A DNA stretch of 64,000 nucleotides, taken from positions 364,037,750 to 364,101,749 of the forward strand of contig CM062814.1 in assembly GCA_031772625.1 (NCBI GenBank), in the 5' to 3' direction. Position numbers and translations under genes: made by a program. Source of the DNA: Pinus tabuliformis. Its lineage: Eukaryota > Streptophyta > Pinopsida > Pinales > Pinaceae. Position 1 is the first letter of the stretch. Each line of letters opens with the position of its first letter. Below, piece after piece: positions 35,790-46,536 of this stretch. The notes beneath the pieces were generated by a model. That model did not search any database. It saw only the letters and a program-made list of their open reading frames with translations, and was not told where the DNA came from.

Positions 35790-36819
35790 TGTTACTGGGA
35801 ATAGTGTCTATGCAGAACTGCTAATCCCACTAAGGCTGGTAGCTACCTTAGAAACAAACAAACTAAAACTACTTTCATTTTCCTTTATGAAAGATAGATG
35901 AGAGAAGAATAAAGGAGACCAATCTCTATCTTACGCTTGGTTCCTTGCTCGATTCCTCTCTCTTCTGATAGTCCTTTGCTACTTGATTTCGTACCCAGCT
36001 TCACAAAGTACCTGTAGAATCAAAGCAGCATAACACTATATGAGAACATAGATCTATTATCATAAGCAATACAGGATCAGATGTATATTAACCACACAAA
36101 TGCATAAAACATCAATCACACAAGTGTATGGAGGAAAACTTGAATAGTTTTATTGATAATCAAGAAAGAGCAAAGAGAATTACAACCAATTGTTCTGACC
36201 CAGAATCATCCTCTCAGCATGTAAGCCCTTCTTCACCTCATGAAAAGCTTAGATCACCCAACACTATGATGTTGTCTCAAGAAACCAACAACAAGTCCTT
36301 ACAAGATGCAAAATTCTAGCCTCTGGATCTCTAGGATGAGGGATCCATATATAGATGTCTGCAAGGGAGGTGAGTCAGCTTGAGATTTGATTAGTGTCTT
36401 CCCTCTGATAGTTCTTGATTCCACTTGGAGATTGATGATCTCTTACTCATCCCTCATCGAATTCAGAGAGGCAAGTGTCACAGGAGAAGTTTCTGGAAGA
36501 TTCCATGCTTCTCCACCTTGCGGATTGACCCTACCATCTGTCCCTTCTCGCCCATCACACCCCATAGAAGGGCTTTTTGAAATGAAACGCACCTATTGTG
36601 TGTATTTAGGTGGGATGCAATGCACTTTGCCTATGGAGCAAGTGAAATGGTCTAGTTTTGACCAGTTTTGAGTAGTTTTTCATGGAGAACTTCTGGGAGA
36701 TGCTGTAATAAGTTGACCTTGTTCTTTTAGGGGTTGGAACAACACCTTTAGGGACTTAGGAGCCCTTGGTTTATGGACATTTATGCTTGGGGTTGCAGTG
36801 CCCAAAAATGTCTATAACA
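35790..36819 (-). repeat. Right LTR (element-5' LTR) of copy 1
   Basis: TGTTACTGGG...TCTATAACA, 1,030 bp, nearly identical to 29,025-30,054. Confidence 0.95.
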
Positions 36820-36824
36820 CCTCC

Positions 36825-37060
36825 TCAGGCACATCATTACCAGAAGTGGGATCAAGGTTGATCCCGACTGAGTTCGAACGATCACACAGATTCCTCACCC
36901 AGGAAACAAGAAATCCATGCAGTCCTTACTGGGAAAGATCAACATCCTCTACAAGTTCATCTCAGATTATGTACGGACAATGAAACCTATGCAAAACATG
37001 ATCAAGAAGGATGCAGTCTACAACTAGGGTAACAAGGAAAGGAATGCATTCACCCATATC
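36825..37060 (+). pseudogene. Tat-element reverse transcriptase, 3' part
   Basis: RT continues after the nested element: LRHIITRSGIKVDPD, a TGA, VRTITQIPHPGNKKSMQSLL, then GKINILYKFISDYVR. This is the thumb/connection region following the catalytic core. It matches the sequence expected directly after EGNLL at 29,024, proving that the intervening 7.8 kb is an insertion. Confidence 0.9.
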
Positions 37061-37560
37061 AACCAGGCTGTAGCAGATGTGCCTGCACTTTATAGCCCAA
37101 AATTTAACAAGGATCTCTTAATATACACCTTCGCCTCCAACACTTCGCATGTTGTAGTACTCACTTAGAAGGGTGAATTGAATGATTAATATCCCATATC
37201 CTTCATGAGTGCAAGCATGAAAGGCCCTGAAGTCAAATTCCCCTCCATCGAAAAAAAAGCATACGTAGTATACAATTAGTGAAACACTTCAGACCATACT
37301 TGATGAAGAACCATTGCATAGTCTTTGTGCCACAACCAATAGTCAAATCATTTCTTTTACAACAAGAGTTGGGTAAAAGATGTTCGAACTAGATGATAGG
37401 CTTGCAAGAATATGATCTTCACATTAAGCCAGTTCACATTTTGAAGGGTCATGGTCTCTGCAGACTCATAGCCAAAGCAGTCCATGCACAGTTGGAAGAA
37501 GAAGAGCTCGTTGGTTGGGAGCAAGAAATCGAGATGTATGATGTAGAGTAAGCACCACCC
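37061..37560 (+). pseudogene. Tat-element gypsy-type RNase H
   Basis: Recognisable segments: ADVPALYSPKFNKDLLIYTF, ASNTSHVVVLT, YPISFMSASMKGPEVKFPSI, EKKAYVVYN. The first catalytic Asp of the usual Y-x-D/A-S-D start appears replaced (ASN). Many stops follow. The domain would have removed template RNA. This is the second RNase-H-like domain of the element. Confidence 0.8.
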
Positions 37561-37619
37561 ACTTCATATGGAAACTCTTGGTATGAATGTGTGCACCAAT
37601 AACTTGAGCATAGAACCAT

Positions 37620-38800
37620 ACCCTATCACCTCTTCATGAGACAGAAGAGGGAACTTCACCTCAAAGCATTACCTTATCAGTTGGTGCATGGAGTGCTTTA
37701 CAGAAAGCACAACAACAAAATTTTTCTCAAGTTCCTAGAGGCACATGATTCAGAGAAGGTCTTGCATCATCTGCATGATGGACCAGTCGAGGGCCACTTC
37801 GTGGGAAGTGCCACTACACACAAAGTCATGTGAGCCGATTTCTACTGGACCACATTGTTCAAGGATGAACATGCTTATGCCTGTAAGTGCCCGGTCTATC
37901 AGCGATGCGCCTACAGAACACAAAGGTCAGTAGCCCCGCTGCACGCTGTTGCATTGAGTGAACCATTTAAATAGTGGGGCTTAAAAATCATTGGGTAAAT
38001 CTTCCCACATTCATCAAAACAACACTGCTACATCTTGACAGGTACATATTACTTGACGCGGTGGACAAAAGCAGTTCCAATTAAGAAAGTGAATGACCAA
38101 GAAGTCATTCAGAACATCATCTCACGATTTGGCATTCTTGTATCACTTTTTTTTTACAATGAAACTTACTTTTTTCTTTAAATATTTATGATTTTTCATT
38201 GAAATATGGTATCATGCTTAAACACTCAACTAACTACTACCCGTAGGGAAATGGTCTTGCAGAATCTACAAATAAAAACCTTATTTGCATTATCAAGAAG
38301 ACCATACTCTGAATATTGAAACTGGCACTCTACTTTGATGAATGTCTTATGGGCTGACCTTGTAACACCCAAACCCTCTTTGAACACTTCACCATACTTC
38401 TTGGTTTATGGGAAAGAAGCCATCCTTCCACCAAACATCTACTTGCCTTTTCTCCAATCGTCCCAAGAATCCCAAGGCAAGCCTTGTCTGCTAGTTCAAC
38501 GTAGGATGGATACACTTCACAAATTGCAGAAAGAAAGGATGAAAGAAAAATAAAAATTCACACTCCACAAGAACTGTATCAAGAGTTGGTTTGATAAGAA
38601 GTCTGTAGGGAACACTAACTTCGATGTGGGTGACTTGGTCTTGAAATGGGAAAACCTGATAAACATAAAGTAAAAAATACAAAGTTCCAATCCCTGTGGA
38701 TTGGTCTATACACTGTTCAAAAAAATCTTGGCCCACACACATACCATCTGAAATCACTTGATGGGAGGATTGACAACATTCCTATCAATGGCCAAGACTA
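37620..38800 (+). pseudogene. Tat-element integrase
   Basis: The zinc region (VLHHLHDGPVEGHFVGSATT, then CKCPVYQRC) at 37,765-37,910 is followed by core remnants: WGLKIIG with a stop where the second part of the motif is expected, LTRWTKAVPIKKVNDQEVIQ, then a disrupted stretch with poly-T. The C-terminal part is better preserved at 38,335-38,553 (NVLWADLVTPKPSLNTSPYF, LVYGKEAILPPNIYLP). It belongs to the same lineage as the RT upstream. The catalytic triad is destroyed. Confidence 0.85.
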
Positions 38801-39781
38801 AAATCATTATTTTTAGTAAGTCAGGGTCGTGCCCCATGCTATGTACATAGTCTATTTACTGCTATTTGTCTTTTTTCTTTGCCTTTCTATTTTTGCTTCG
38901 CTTTATTTTGTTTTTTTAATATCATGTTATTTTTGGTTTTTTCAATAACTACTTCTCTCCACTGAATGTTGGCTTTTAAATGAGGATGTGGATGAGATCC
39001 AAAGAGTCTCATGACACTGCAACACTTGGTTAGTCCTATGTCCTTCCTCTCTGTGCTTGGTTGTAACCTTCCATCTTTGAAGTCGTGGCGGGAAATAAAA
39101 GCCGTCTACAAGGGAAGCTCTGGTCTAACCATGAACCTGTGCCCACACTAGAAAACCCCATTCATAGACTCAGTCTTATGCTCTATGTGTTCATGCTCAT
39201 CCAACTAGTAGAAACAGAGAAGGGGGGGATTATAAACGAGCAAACTTAAGTCAAAGGTCTTACATGCTTCTTTGAAGGGACAACCTCTTCTACTCTTAAT
39301 AAGTCAGCATCCATCTTCATCCCCAAAAATAAATATGTTCCTATGCACAAACCTCTTTCAAAAAAATACAAAGGTGAAAGAAGAGAAAGGCATCCTGCAC
39401 CGAGGGGTGAAGCATGCAACTCCACTAGGATACTGACTAGGCTCACTGGCAGTGGAGAAATTGTTTGTTCCTATGTGACTTGGCTAGGGTATTGTCTAGG
39501 CCTGCTAGTAGTGGACCAACACCAAAGATGAAAACTTATACTCTAAAAATTTTAAACTCACGAGCCAAACTACCCTTCCTGATTTTGAAACATTGTGATC
39601 AAGCTGAAACTTGTTGTTGTCTTTGATTGAGTTGGAAAAAGTTGAACCATGTCTGTCAATGGGGTAAGTGGGGAAACCGAAGTAACCCACACAATGATTC
39701 AATACTCCCAAATAGACAAAGGCCTTGTGCTATCAATGAACCAGAACAGAGAAGTTGGTATTCAACCAATGTGTCGCCAAG
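38801..39781 (+). other. 3' untranslated region of the Tat element
   Basis: No coding sequence is seen. A strong purine run (AGAGAAGGGGGGGA, 39,216-39,229) lies about 550 bp before the LTR. I see no clear polypurine tract directly beside the LTR, so this internal run may be a secondary or relocated tract. Confidence 0.5.
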
Positions 39782-42700
39782 TGTTGTAGTCGCTGCAACA
39801 CCCTCAAAAATTTTGGCCTGCATCCAATTTCGGAGCCATCCTTGGTTTTTCCTTGATGATTACAAATAATTTGGCTCATCCCATGGTCTCCTGTCAAGTC
39901 TTTACACCCTCTTTTCTTGACCGTTCACCAGTCGTATTTTATCATGTTGGTTGCAACGTCATGCTTGCAGTCTTGTTTTGGCTATGTTGAAGGTCTATCT
40001 TCGTGTGTACAAGTTGTGTTTTCTATGTAAAACTCTCTCAAACTCACACACAATGTTGTATCAAATGTATTTCAAGTCTTGTAATGGTCGTTCAATGATT
40101 TATCTCAAGTGACGCACTTGTCGCTCTCACAATTTAGTCAGTCACATTGAGCATATGTTCTCTTGTTTGTTTGAGGTGTCGTGTCGTCGAGTCATGTTGA
40201 GTGTGTGTTGACAAGGTCATGTATACATGAGTTCATTTACGCACACACTTAACCATTTTTTTGAAGATCTGTCCACCAGGCGACCCTCCATCAGTGAGAC
40301 CTCCAATGATCTGCACTATGTAGTCTTAGCCCTCAGGTACCAAGCATTATTTCCCAGAACTGAGTAGAGCCATTGGATTGTGTTATATTCTTTCCATGAC
40401 TAGCCCACGTAGTTAACAAGGGGTTAGAGAGGCGGGGTCATAGGGGCTTTGAGGCATACCCATAACCCCACTTTATGGGGTCCACGGTAGCGCCCTGGAA
40501 AATTTTGGTTTTAGACCCCATGTTAGGTTGGGCGGAACCACCTATGGTTTTCTGCATGATTTTCGCACATGTTTTTGGACGCGATGGTTTTCGGTCGAAG
40601 GTATTGGACATGATGGTTTTTGGTCCATGGTATTGGATGCTTCAACATGTATAAATATGTATTATAACATTGAAAGGAACATAATGAAAAATCAAGCTGG
40701 TAGTCCCAGTTTTGGGATCCAGGGGAAAATCTCTGTGTATATGTGTTTTATGTGTTATGCTCTTGCATTGTTTATTTGTTTTGTTTTAGAATTCGTATGT
40801 AGGTAATTTTTGTACGGGGTTAAAACCTACAAGAGCTTGAGGCTACCTTCTAGGTAGTCTGTACTGCACAATCCTAGGAGCAACCTGGCTCACTGTCACC
40901 TAGAACAGTAAAGAAGTTGCCCAAGAATCCATGTCAGTCTATGCTTCCCACAAGCCTATCCATCAAGCCTCTTGCTAGTCAACTAGAGAATCTGACTAAA
41001 GCAGTGACCCAGGGATGCACTCAACTCCAAAATTATGTAGAATTTACCAACCTGCCTACTTGCACTACCTGAAGAAATTCTATAGAGAAGAAGGACAGGC
41101 ACCTGCTTCCTATCACTACACTCTCTCTCGAAATTGTGCACTTTTTTTAGTCAGTCCCCCTACCAGCCTGCTTGCCGCTCCTCCTAAAACTTGTATAGTT
41201 TGCATGGACATTCCACCTGTTTCCTGGCACCCCACTTAGCCCAGAAACTGCATAGGCATGTCCTGCATGACTACCTCCCATATCTGTGTAGTTCTGGCCA
41301 GTAAGCTCCCATATCCCGATCCCAGCCTCCTCTAGAAATCTACGCAATCTTCACTGCTAGTTCCTCCTACTACCCACACTTCCTTCCTTGGAAAAACTGC
41401 ACAATTATGTTTCCTAGTTCAGCCAAATCCCATAGATTTCTTTACTATCTTGAACTGCTCAACCCAACCTCTTAGTAACCTCTGTGCAGTTTTTCCCGAT
41501 AGTTCCATAAAGCCTCACATCCCAGCCTTAAATGTGCTCTACACATTTTCAGAGCCTTGTCCTCTCTTCGAGTCACCTACACCTGAAAATGAAATATGAT
41601 GCATCATGGTATACTAAGGGATTTCTGGATTTGATGTCATCTCATCATGAGTGATTGTAGAAACAGGTACATGGATGAGACATGGAATGACAATGAATGA
41701 GATGAAGAAGGAGCACATGCTAGGGAACGCGTTCACAAAGGAATGAACACATGAAGCATGCCAAGTACCAGGGAAGGGGAAACATGCACATGCAACATCA
41801 AGTGAACACCAAGACCATAGAAGACTCCACACACCTTGTCATGCGGAGGTGAAGTGATGATACACCAAGAGCACACTCATCACTTAGTAGCACAACAACT
41901 TGACATGGAGACCACTATCATCATGAACATACTAGTAGTGTCATGTCAAGTCATCTCATAAGTCATCTGGACCACATCACTACTGTGGGCCATACTATTG
42001 TAATCGATGTAATGTAACATGGAAGTCCAAGAGACCCACATACAAAGTTGAAGAGTCATGTAAGTCAAACATTCATGAGGGAAGTCAAAGTGTCACAAGG
42101 GTCAAGTTCACTCTTAGCTATATCTACCCCTCAGTTGTACATGCAAAGGAATTTTCACCTTGGCTCCTCCCACATAGCCTTGAGAGTCTGTAGTATTTTA
42201 TTAGAGGAGTGAGCAGTGGCTCCAATGCCCCACTATCGAGGTTAGTGATGTATGGTGTACGAATGTGTCTTGTAACTTTTCCTTAATTTAGAAGCTTGCT
42301 AACAGGCTGGCACATTTTCACACATCTATTGTCTTCATTTGTAAGACTATTCTTTGGACGCTTGTAATGCATGTTGCTTTAATTTGTATTAAGATAGTTG
42401 AACTATTTCGGTTGTTTTAGTGCATATGTTGTTGGAAATGTGTTCTATCATTTTTTATAATTGTCTTGCCCGTGTGGACTACTCCGTCGGGCATTAGACA
42501 AATTCATTTTTGTAAACTTGTTATAACGACTATCGCACTCTTGTGAACTATTCTGTTGGGTCTTGTACATGTTATATGTTCTCTTTTTGTTTTTGGTTAT
42601 CGCATTCGTGTGAACCACTCCACCGGAACTTGCACAGATCCTAGTATGTCATGTGTCTCTAACTGAGTTGGGACTATTCCCTTTCGACATGAGACTCACT

Positions 42701-42957
42701 CTCACCATCTCCCTCTGCAGTGAAAGAACTTAGACACAAGTTACACTAAGCACTCACTAGGCACATGAAACTCATTGTTTGAAGACTAAGTATACCACTC
42801 TCATGTTCTGATAAGCAAGAGCTAAGGCATATCTTTAAGTTAATGGCAACCAGTCCATCATACAAGATGGGGCTCCTACGCCAAACAGTGTGAGGTCTAG
42901 TTGGGACTTCATATCTGGGAGATCCCCTAAATGTTGTCAGGTCCACAACCATCAACA
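39782..42957 (+). repeat. 3' LTR of the Tat-type element (about 3.2 kb)
   Basis: It starts TGTTGTAGTCGCTGCAACAC and ends CATCAACA, colinear with 16,321-19,038. The extra length is explained by an insertion at 40,371-40,831. GGTCC follows at 42,958-42,962. Confidence 0.85.
40366..40836. mobile_element. 461-bp insertion in the 3' LTR with 5-bp duplication
   Basis: The 5' LTR reads straight through this point (agagcttgagg). The 3' LTR has 461 bp (40,371-40,831) between two copies of AGAGC (40,366-40,370 and 40,832-40,836). The insert has no coding domain. A 5-bp duplication and size of this order suggest a solo LTR or small non-autonomous LTR element, but its ends (cattgg...cctaca) are not a clean TG...CA. 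Confidence 0.7.
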
Positions 42958-42962
42958 GGTCC

Positions 42963-45772
42963 TTATATGAAGTGCGTGAGTCTTTACCCTAGAGAGCATG
43001 ACCTTCCATGTATAGAAACTATCAGTAGAACTTACATGGTTGTTGATTTCCATGCTCCTCGAAATGGAATCAAGGGTAAACATGTTTCACATCTCCTATG
43101 GGAGTTATGTAGGACCCTACTATAGGAAGCACGAGCCTGTATGACAATGCCCCAGCTACTCATTTTGGCATGCTAAAAATACTTCAACTAATGCAGCATT
43201 TAATAGACTGCAAATGCAGCCTACTCTATAGTGTGATCACCTTCTAAGTACATAAACTATTAGTAGAATTTACTTGGGTTAAAATATTTTCTTGTAATAA
43301 ATTTCTATCTAGAATATTCTCCATATCTTGGATGTTGATTTTCATGTTTCCTGCAATGGAATTAAGGGTATTCATGTTGCACATATCGTACATTTGTTAT
43401 GCAGGAAGAAAGGGTCTTTATGAAAATGATCCCCCTACTCATTGTTGCATGCTGAAAGTACTTCTGTTAAACTGGCATTCAACATATTGCAAATACATAC
43501 TATTGCAGGAAATATGTGTAAGGAAAGAAAAGGTTGTGTTTTCCGATGTTCCACAAAATTTCCATGATGTTGTAGTGGGGAACCACATCCAAGGGACATG
43601 TGGAAGAACGCACAAAATTCTAGGAAATAACATAGGGGGAATATAGTCTCCAACATAAGGGACCCTTACTGAAATAGTAAACAAAAAAATTAAAATATAT
43701 GAAATCTAAAACATAAATCATTGAAGTCTTACACAACAATGAACCATTATGTCAAGTGGCTCTAGCCCAAGTGGTTGTGAGGAAAATTGTTATCCTCCAC
43801 ACCAAGATTCAAATCCCACATTGTGACATGATGCTCTTTGTGAGCCATTTACCGAATATCATGATCATTATGAGATTGTTGATAAAACCATGAGCTTCTA
43901 CACAAGCCAATTTAGTCTGGGTAGAATCTTTGGAATGATGATAAGTGCCTGGTAGTTTACCCAGGATATATATTTCAAGTAAACATAAAACACAATTTTG
44001 CAATAACATAAATCATTATATGTAACATAATAAACCATATATATATATATCCAAATCCATTAAATTTGTAGTAACCGTGTAAACCCCAATAGTTGTGTTG
44101 CATATCAACACCAATACTATTTATCAACGTAAGAAATAAGTGTCAAAACTCATTCTATAGAATGTAGATATTACCCAAGCTTGAGGGCATCTTTCCACTA
44201 CAAGGTTTTGATATACTACCTAGAAAATTCACTTCTTTTTGTTGTTGTTAGTATTCTATGAATTTATATCAATGGTGTTCTTTTTGTTTAATCCTCGTAG
44301 TTTGAAATGGTTTATGTTTCTTTATGAATACTAAGCCAATGTTCATGCTAGGGGAAATTTTTTTAATTATTTTTGACCATTTATTTTCAATGATGTTGTG
44401 CTAGCATGGGCATTTGAAGCAAACTGCTTCACAGAAAAGGTCTGGTTATATTGAAGGTCTTCCTATCACTACTTTACTAGTAGTTAAATTTAAAAAATGC
44501 ACCCTTTCAATTTTGAAGACGTCATCTGAATATCTTTCTTCTTCCTGAACCCAAATTATTCCTATGTTGGCTATAGGATAAATATGAGATTGATAGCCAA
44601 GAAGAAGGGGAAGGATCAATACCTCAAGTAAGAAGAAGGTTAAAGATGACAACTCAACTGATGTAGTAACAAATTCCTCCAATACCTACTGTGATTGTTC
44701 ATGTAAAAGAAAGTGTGGAATATGAGATTCAAACATATACTCTTGCTAAAACATCCTTGCGAGATGCATGCAAGTTAGCTTCCACCTCCAATAAGGATAT
44801 GGGAAACAAAGCTGAAAATAAAAACTTATATGTATTTGGTTGGTTTCACTTAGAATAATCAATCAACTGTATTACAATTTGGATTTTGTTAGTTCCACAT
44901 GTAGGTTTGTATCCAATCTACTATTTTGTAATATTGACCATCTCTCTTAAGTTGTTTTTTCTATCTAACATATGCAAGTATTCCTTATAACAAGAAGTCT
45001 TCTCAGAAATGTTGTACAAAATATTTTACTTTCTTGAATTTTCTATCACATGGACAAACTATATTTTTTCAGTACCAGAAGCATTTTATGAAAATCAATG
45101 AAATTCACTGCTTCATTTGGCAAGGCATTTGGGCAGCTTCAGAAACCTAAAAGATTGAATATGAATTGTGTTTTGAGGATAGGAGAAATCTTCATGGATA
45201 GAGAAAAGAATTTGGAAGATGAGTTCTCCAGGTAGTATTTATTTTTGAACAAGGCGACTAGTTGTAGTGGATTGTCAATATTTATAGTTGTTTATCAAGC
45301 TTTAGCAAAAAGCTTATCTTTTGTTGATTGATTATTAATTGATTGATTTCTTATTTCTACTTGTTGCTTTTTCTTGAAGTTTTTGTGCTAACAAGTTTGA
45401 ACTAATTGAGGTTCAAACATTGCTCGTATTATTGTAATATGTTAAATTCTTGTTGGTATTGAATCAAGTATTTGTTGTAAAATATCAATCGATGTGTTAT
45501 ATCTTGGAAATTACAAGCATGATAAATATGGGTATTATAGCACCATTTACCACTCTTGGTAGATTTGATGCTCTAGCTATAGCCTAGGGCAACCCTTTCT
45601 TTCTAGACTTGGTCCAAATTCTAAAAAATAGTGTTTTACTTCCCATACGCTATTTTTCCATGTATAAAAAGTGTGTACACATGGGTCAATCTATACCCAA
45701 CCAGTGTATATGTGTTAAAACACTAAAAAATAGATAATCTCCTTAAATTCAGGCAAGTTTATGGGTTTTACC
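42963..45772. other. AT-rich DNA between retroelements
   Basis: This is the right flank of the Tat insertion site, continuous with 16,315 once the element is removed. No gene is supported. A diverged tandem duplication lies at 43,008-43,505; otherwise nothing is recognised. Confidence 0.5.
43008..43505. repeat. Diverged tandem duplication (~220-250 bp units)
   Basis: Unit 1 (43,008-43,225) and unit 2 (43,250-43,505) share, in order, 'aaactat.agtagaa.ttac', a block 'gttgatttccatg', 'aatggaat.aagggta', 'ctactcatt.t.gcatgctgaaa' and 'gcaaat.ca'. Unit 2 carries about 45 extra bases. Confidence 0.6.
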
Positions 45773-46515
45773 TGTTACTCACCTACTATAGTCTGTGCGC
45801 CAATTACTTCCCAACTAAAAAAAGTAATTTGGAGAAGTATAAATAAAACTCCACAGGAAGGCCTAAGAGGAGGACAGATGAGATACGGATATTATAGTTT
45901 ATTACATCCCTGATCATATCTGAAGAAATCCATGTGCCTCCTTCACTCTCAAGTTATAGGAAACCTTTGTTTCCTTCTTTGAGATGTCATTCATCCCTTT
46001 TATGACATCCTTGTGTATACCGATGGAGGAATATTGCTGAGGCCTAGGCATGATGGATCTAGAGAACGGTTCTGCTTGGACCTAGAGGAAGACTCAAGTT
46101 GTAGTTTTCCACATTTCATTTAGCTTACATCAATAAAGAAATGATGTTCTATTCCTGATATTTATTGTGTTTATGCATTAATCTATTTGATGATTTACAT
46201 AGGAAATCTTATGTTAATGCTCATTTTCTCACTTGATTACATGATTTAACACCTATATCATGAACATTTTTTCTATTAATGCTCTTGTATATGCTCTTCT
46301 TGGATAAGTTACAGGTTCTGAAGGCATTGGAAGGAGCAGAGGGTTTGGATCCGACAGGATCGATCTCGGACGTAGAACCTCCAGGTAATACCTCTTCTTC
46401 CTACTTCAGTAGTTTAAGCATTTAGACTCTTTTTCTACATGTTTCTTTATGATGTACACCCTCTGCTCTGTTGGGGTTTTCAACCCAAGAACCTAGGGTG
46501 TTTCTACTCGCAACA
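45773..46515 (+). repeat. Probable 5' LTR of another gypsy element
   Basis: The right end (...gcaaca at 46,515) is fixed by the primer site that follows. The left end is uncertain: TGTTACTCACC at 45,773 is the best TG start. A TATA box (TATAAATA, 45,838-45,845) and a polyadenylation signal (AATAAA, 46,132-46,137) are spaced as in an LTR. No partner LTR is visible in the window. Confidence 0.5.
45838..45845 (+). promoter_or_regulatory. TATA box in the probable LTR
   Basis: TATAAATA followed about 290 bp later by AATAAA, a typical LTR promoter and poly(A) arrangement. Confidence 0.45.
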
Positions 46516-46519
46516 AAAT

Positions 46520-46536
46520 TGGCAACTCCACTAGGG
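46520..46536 (+). other. tRNA primer binding site
   Basis: TGGCAACTCCACTAGGG lies four bases after the LTR end. It is one or two changes from the primer site class used by the minus-strand elements at 35.8 and 56.6 kb. Confidence 0.7.

Larger units (their letters stand above)
29020..36824 (-). mobile_element. Non-autonomous gypsy-type LTR element, minus strand (copy 1)
   Basis: Two 1,030-bp LTRs (29,025-30,054 and 35,790-36,819) are flanked by the near-identical duplication CCTCT (29,020-29,024) and CCTCC (36,820-36,824). Orientation is minus: the tRNA primer site lies beside the right LTR and the polypurine tract beside the left. The 5.7-kb interior encodes only a nucleocapsid-like protein with two zinc knuckles and a protease-like domain. 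I find no capsid, RT, RNase H or integrase, so it must borrow enzymes. LTRs differ at roughly 4-5% of positions by eye, making it younger than the chromovirus. Arrays of pseudoknot-like repeats flank the coding part. Confidence 0.9.
16316..42962 (+). mobile_element. Large Tat/Ogre-type Ty3/gypsy retrotransposon with nested insertions
   Basis: Two LTRs (16,321-19,038 and 39,782-42,957) are flanked by the identical 5-bp duplication GGTCC at 16,316-16,320 and 42,958-42,962, so the 26.6-kb span is one integration. Between the LTRs, in order on the plus strand, are a primer-site-like sequence, gag, protease, an RNase-H-like domain, reverse transcriptase, gypsy RNase H and integrase. All are broken by stops and frameshifts. 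Subtracting two nested LTR elements and a 461-bp LTR insertion leaves about 12.5 kb, a normal size for Tat/Ogre elements. LTR divergence is high, so this is the oldest layer of the nest. Confidence 0.9.
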
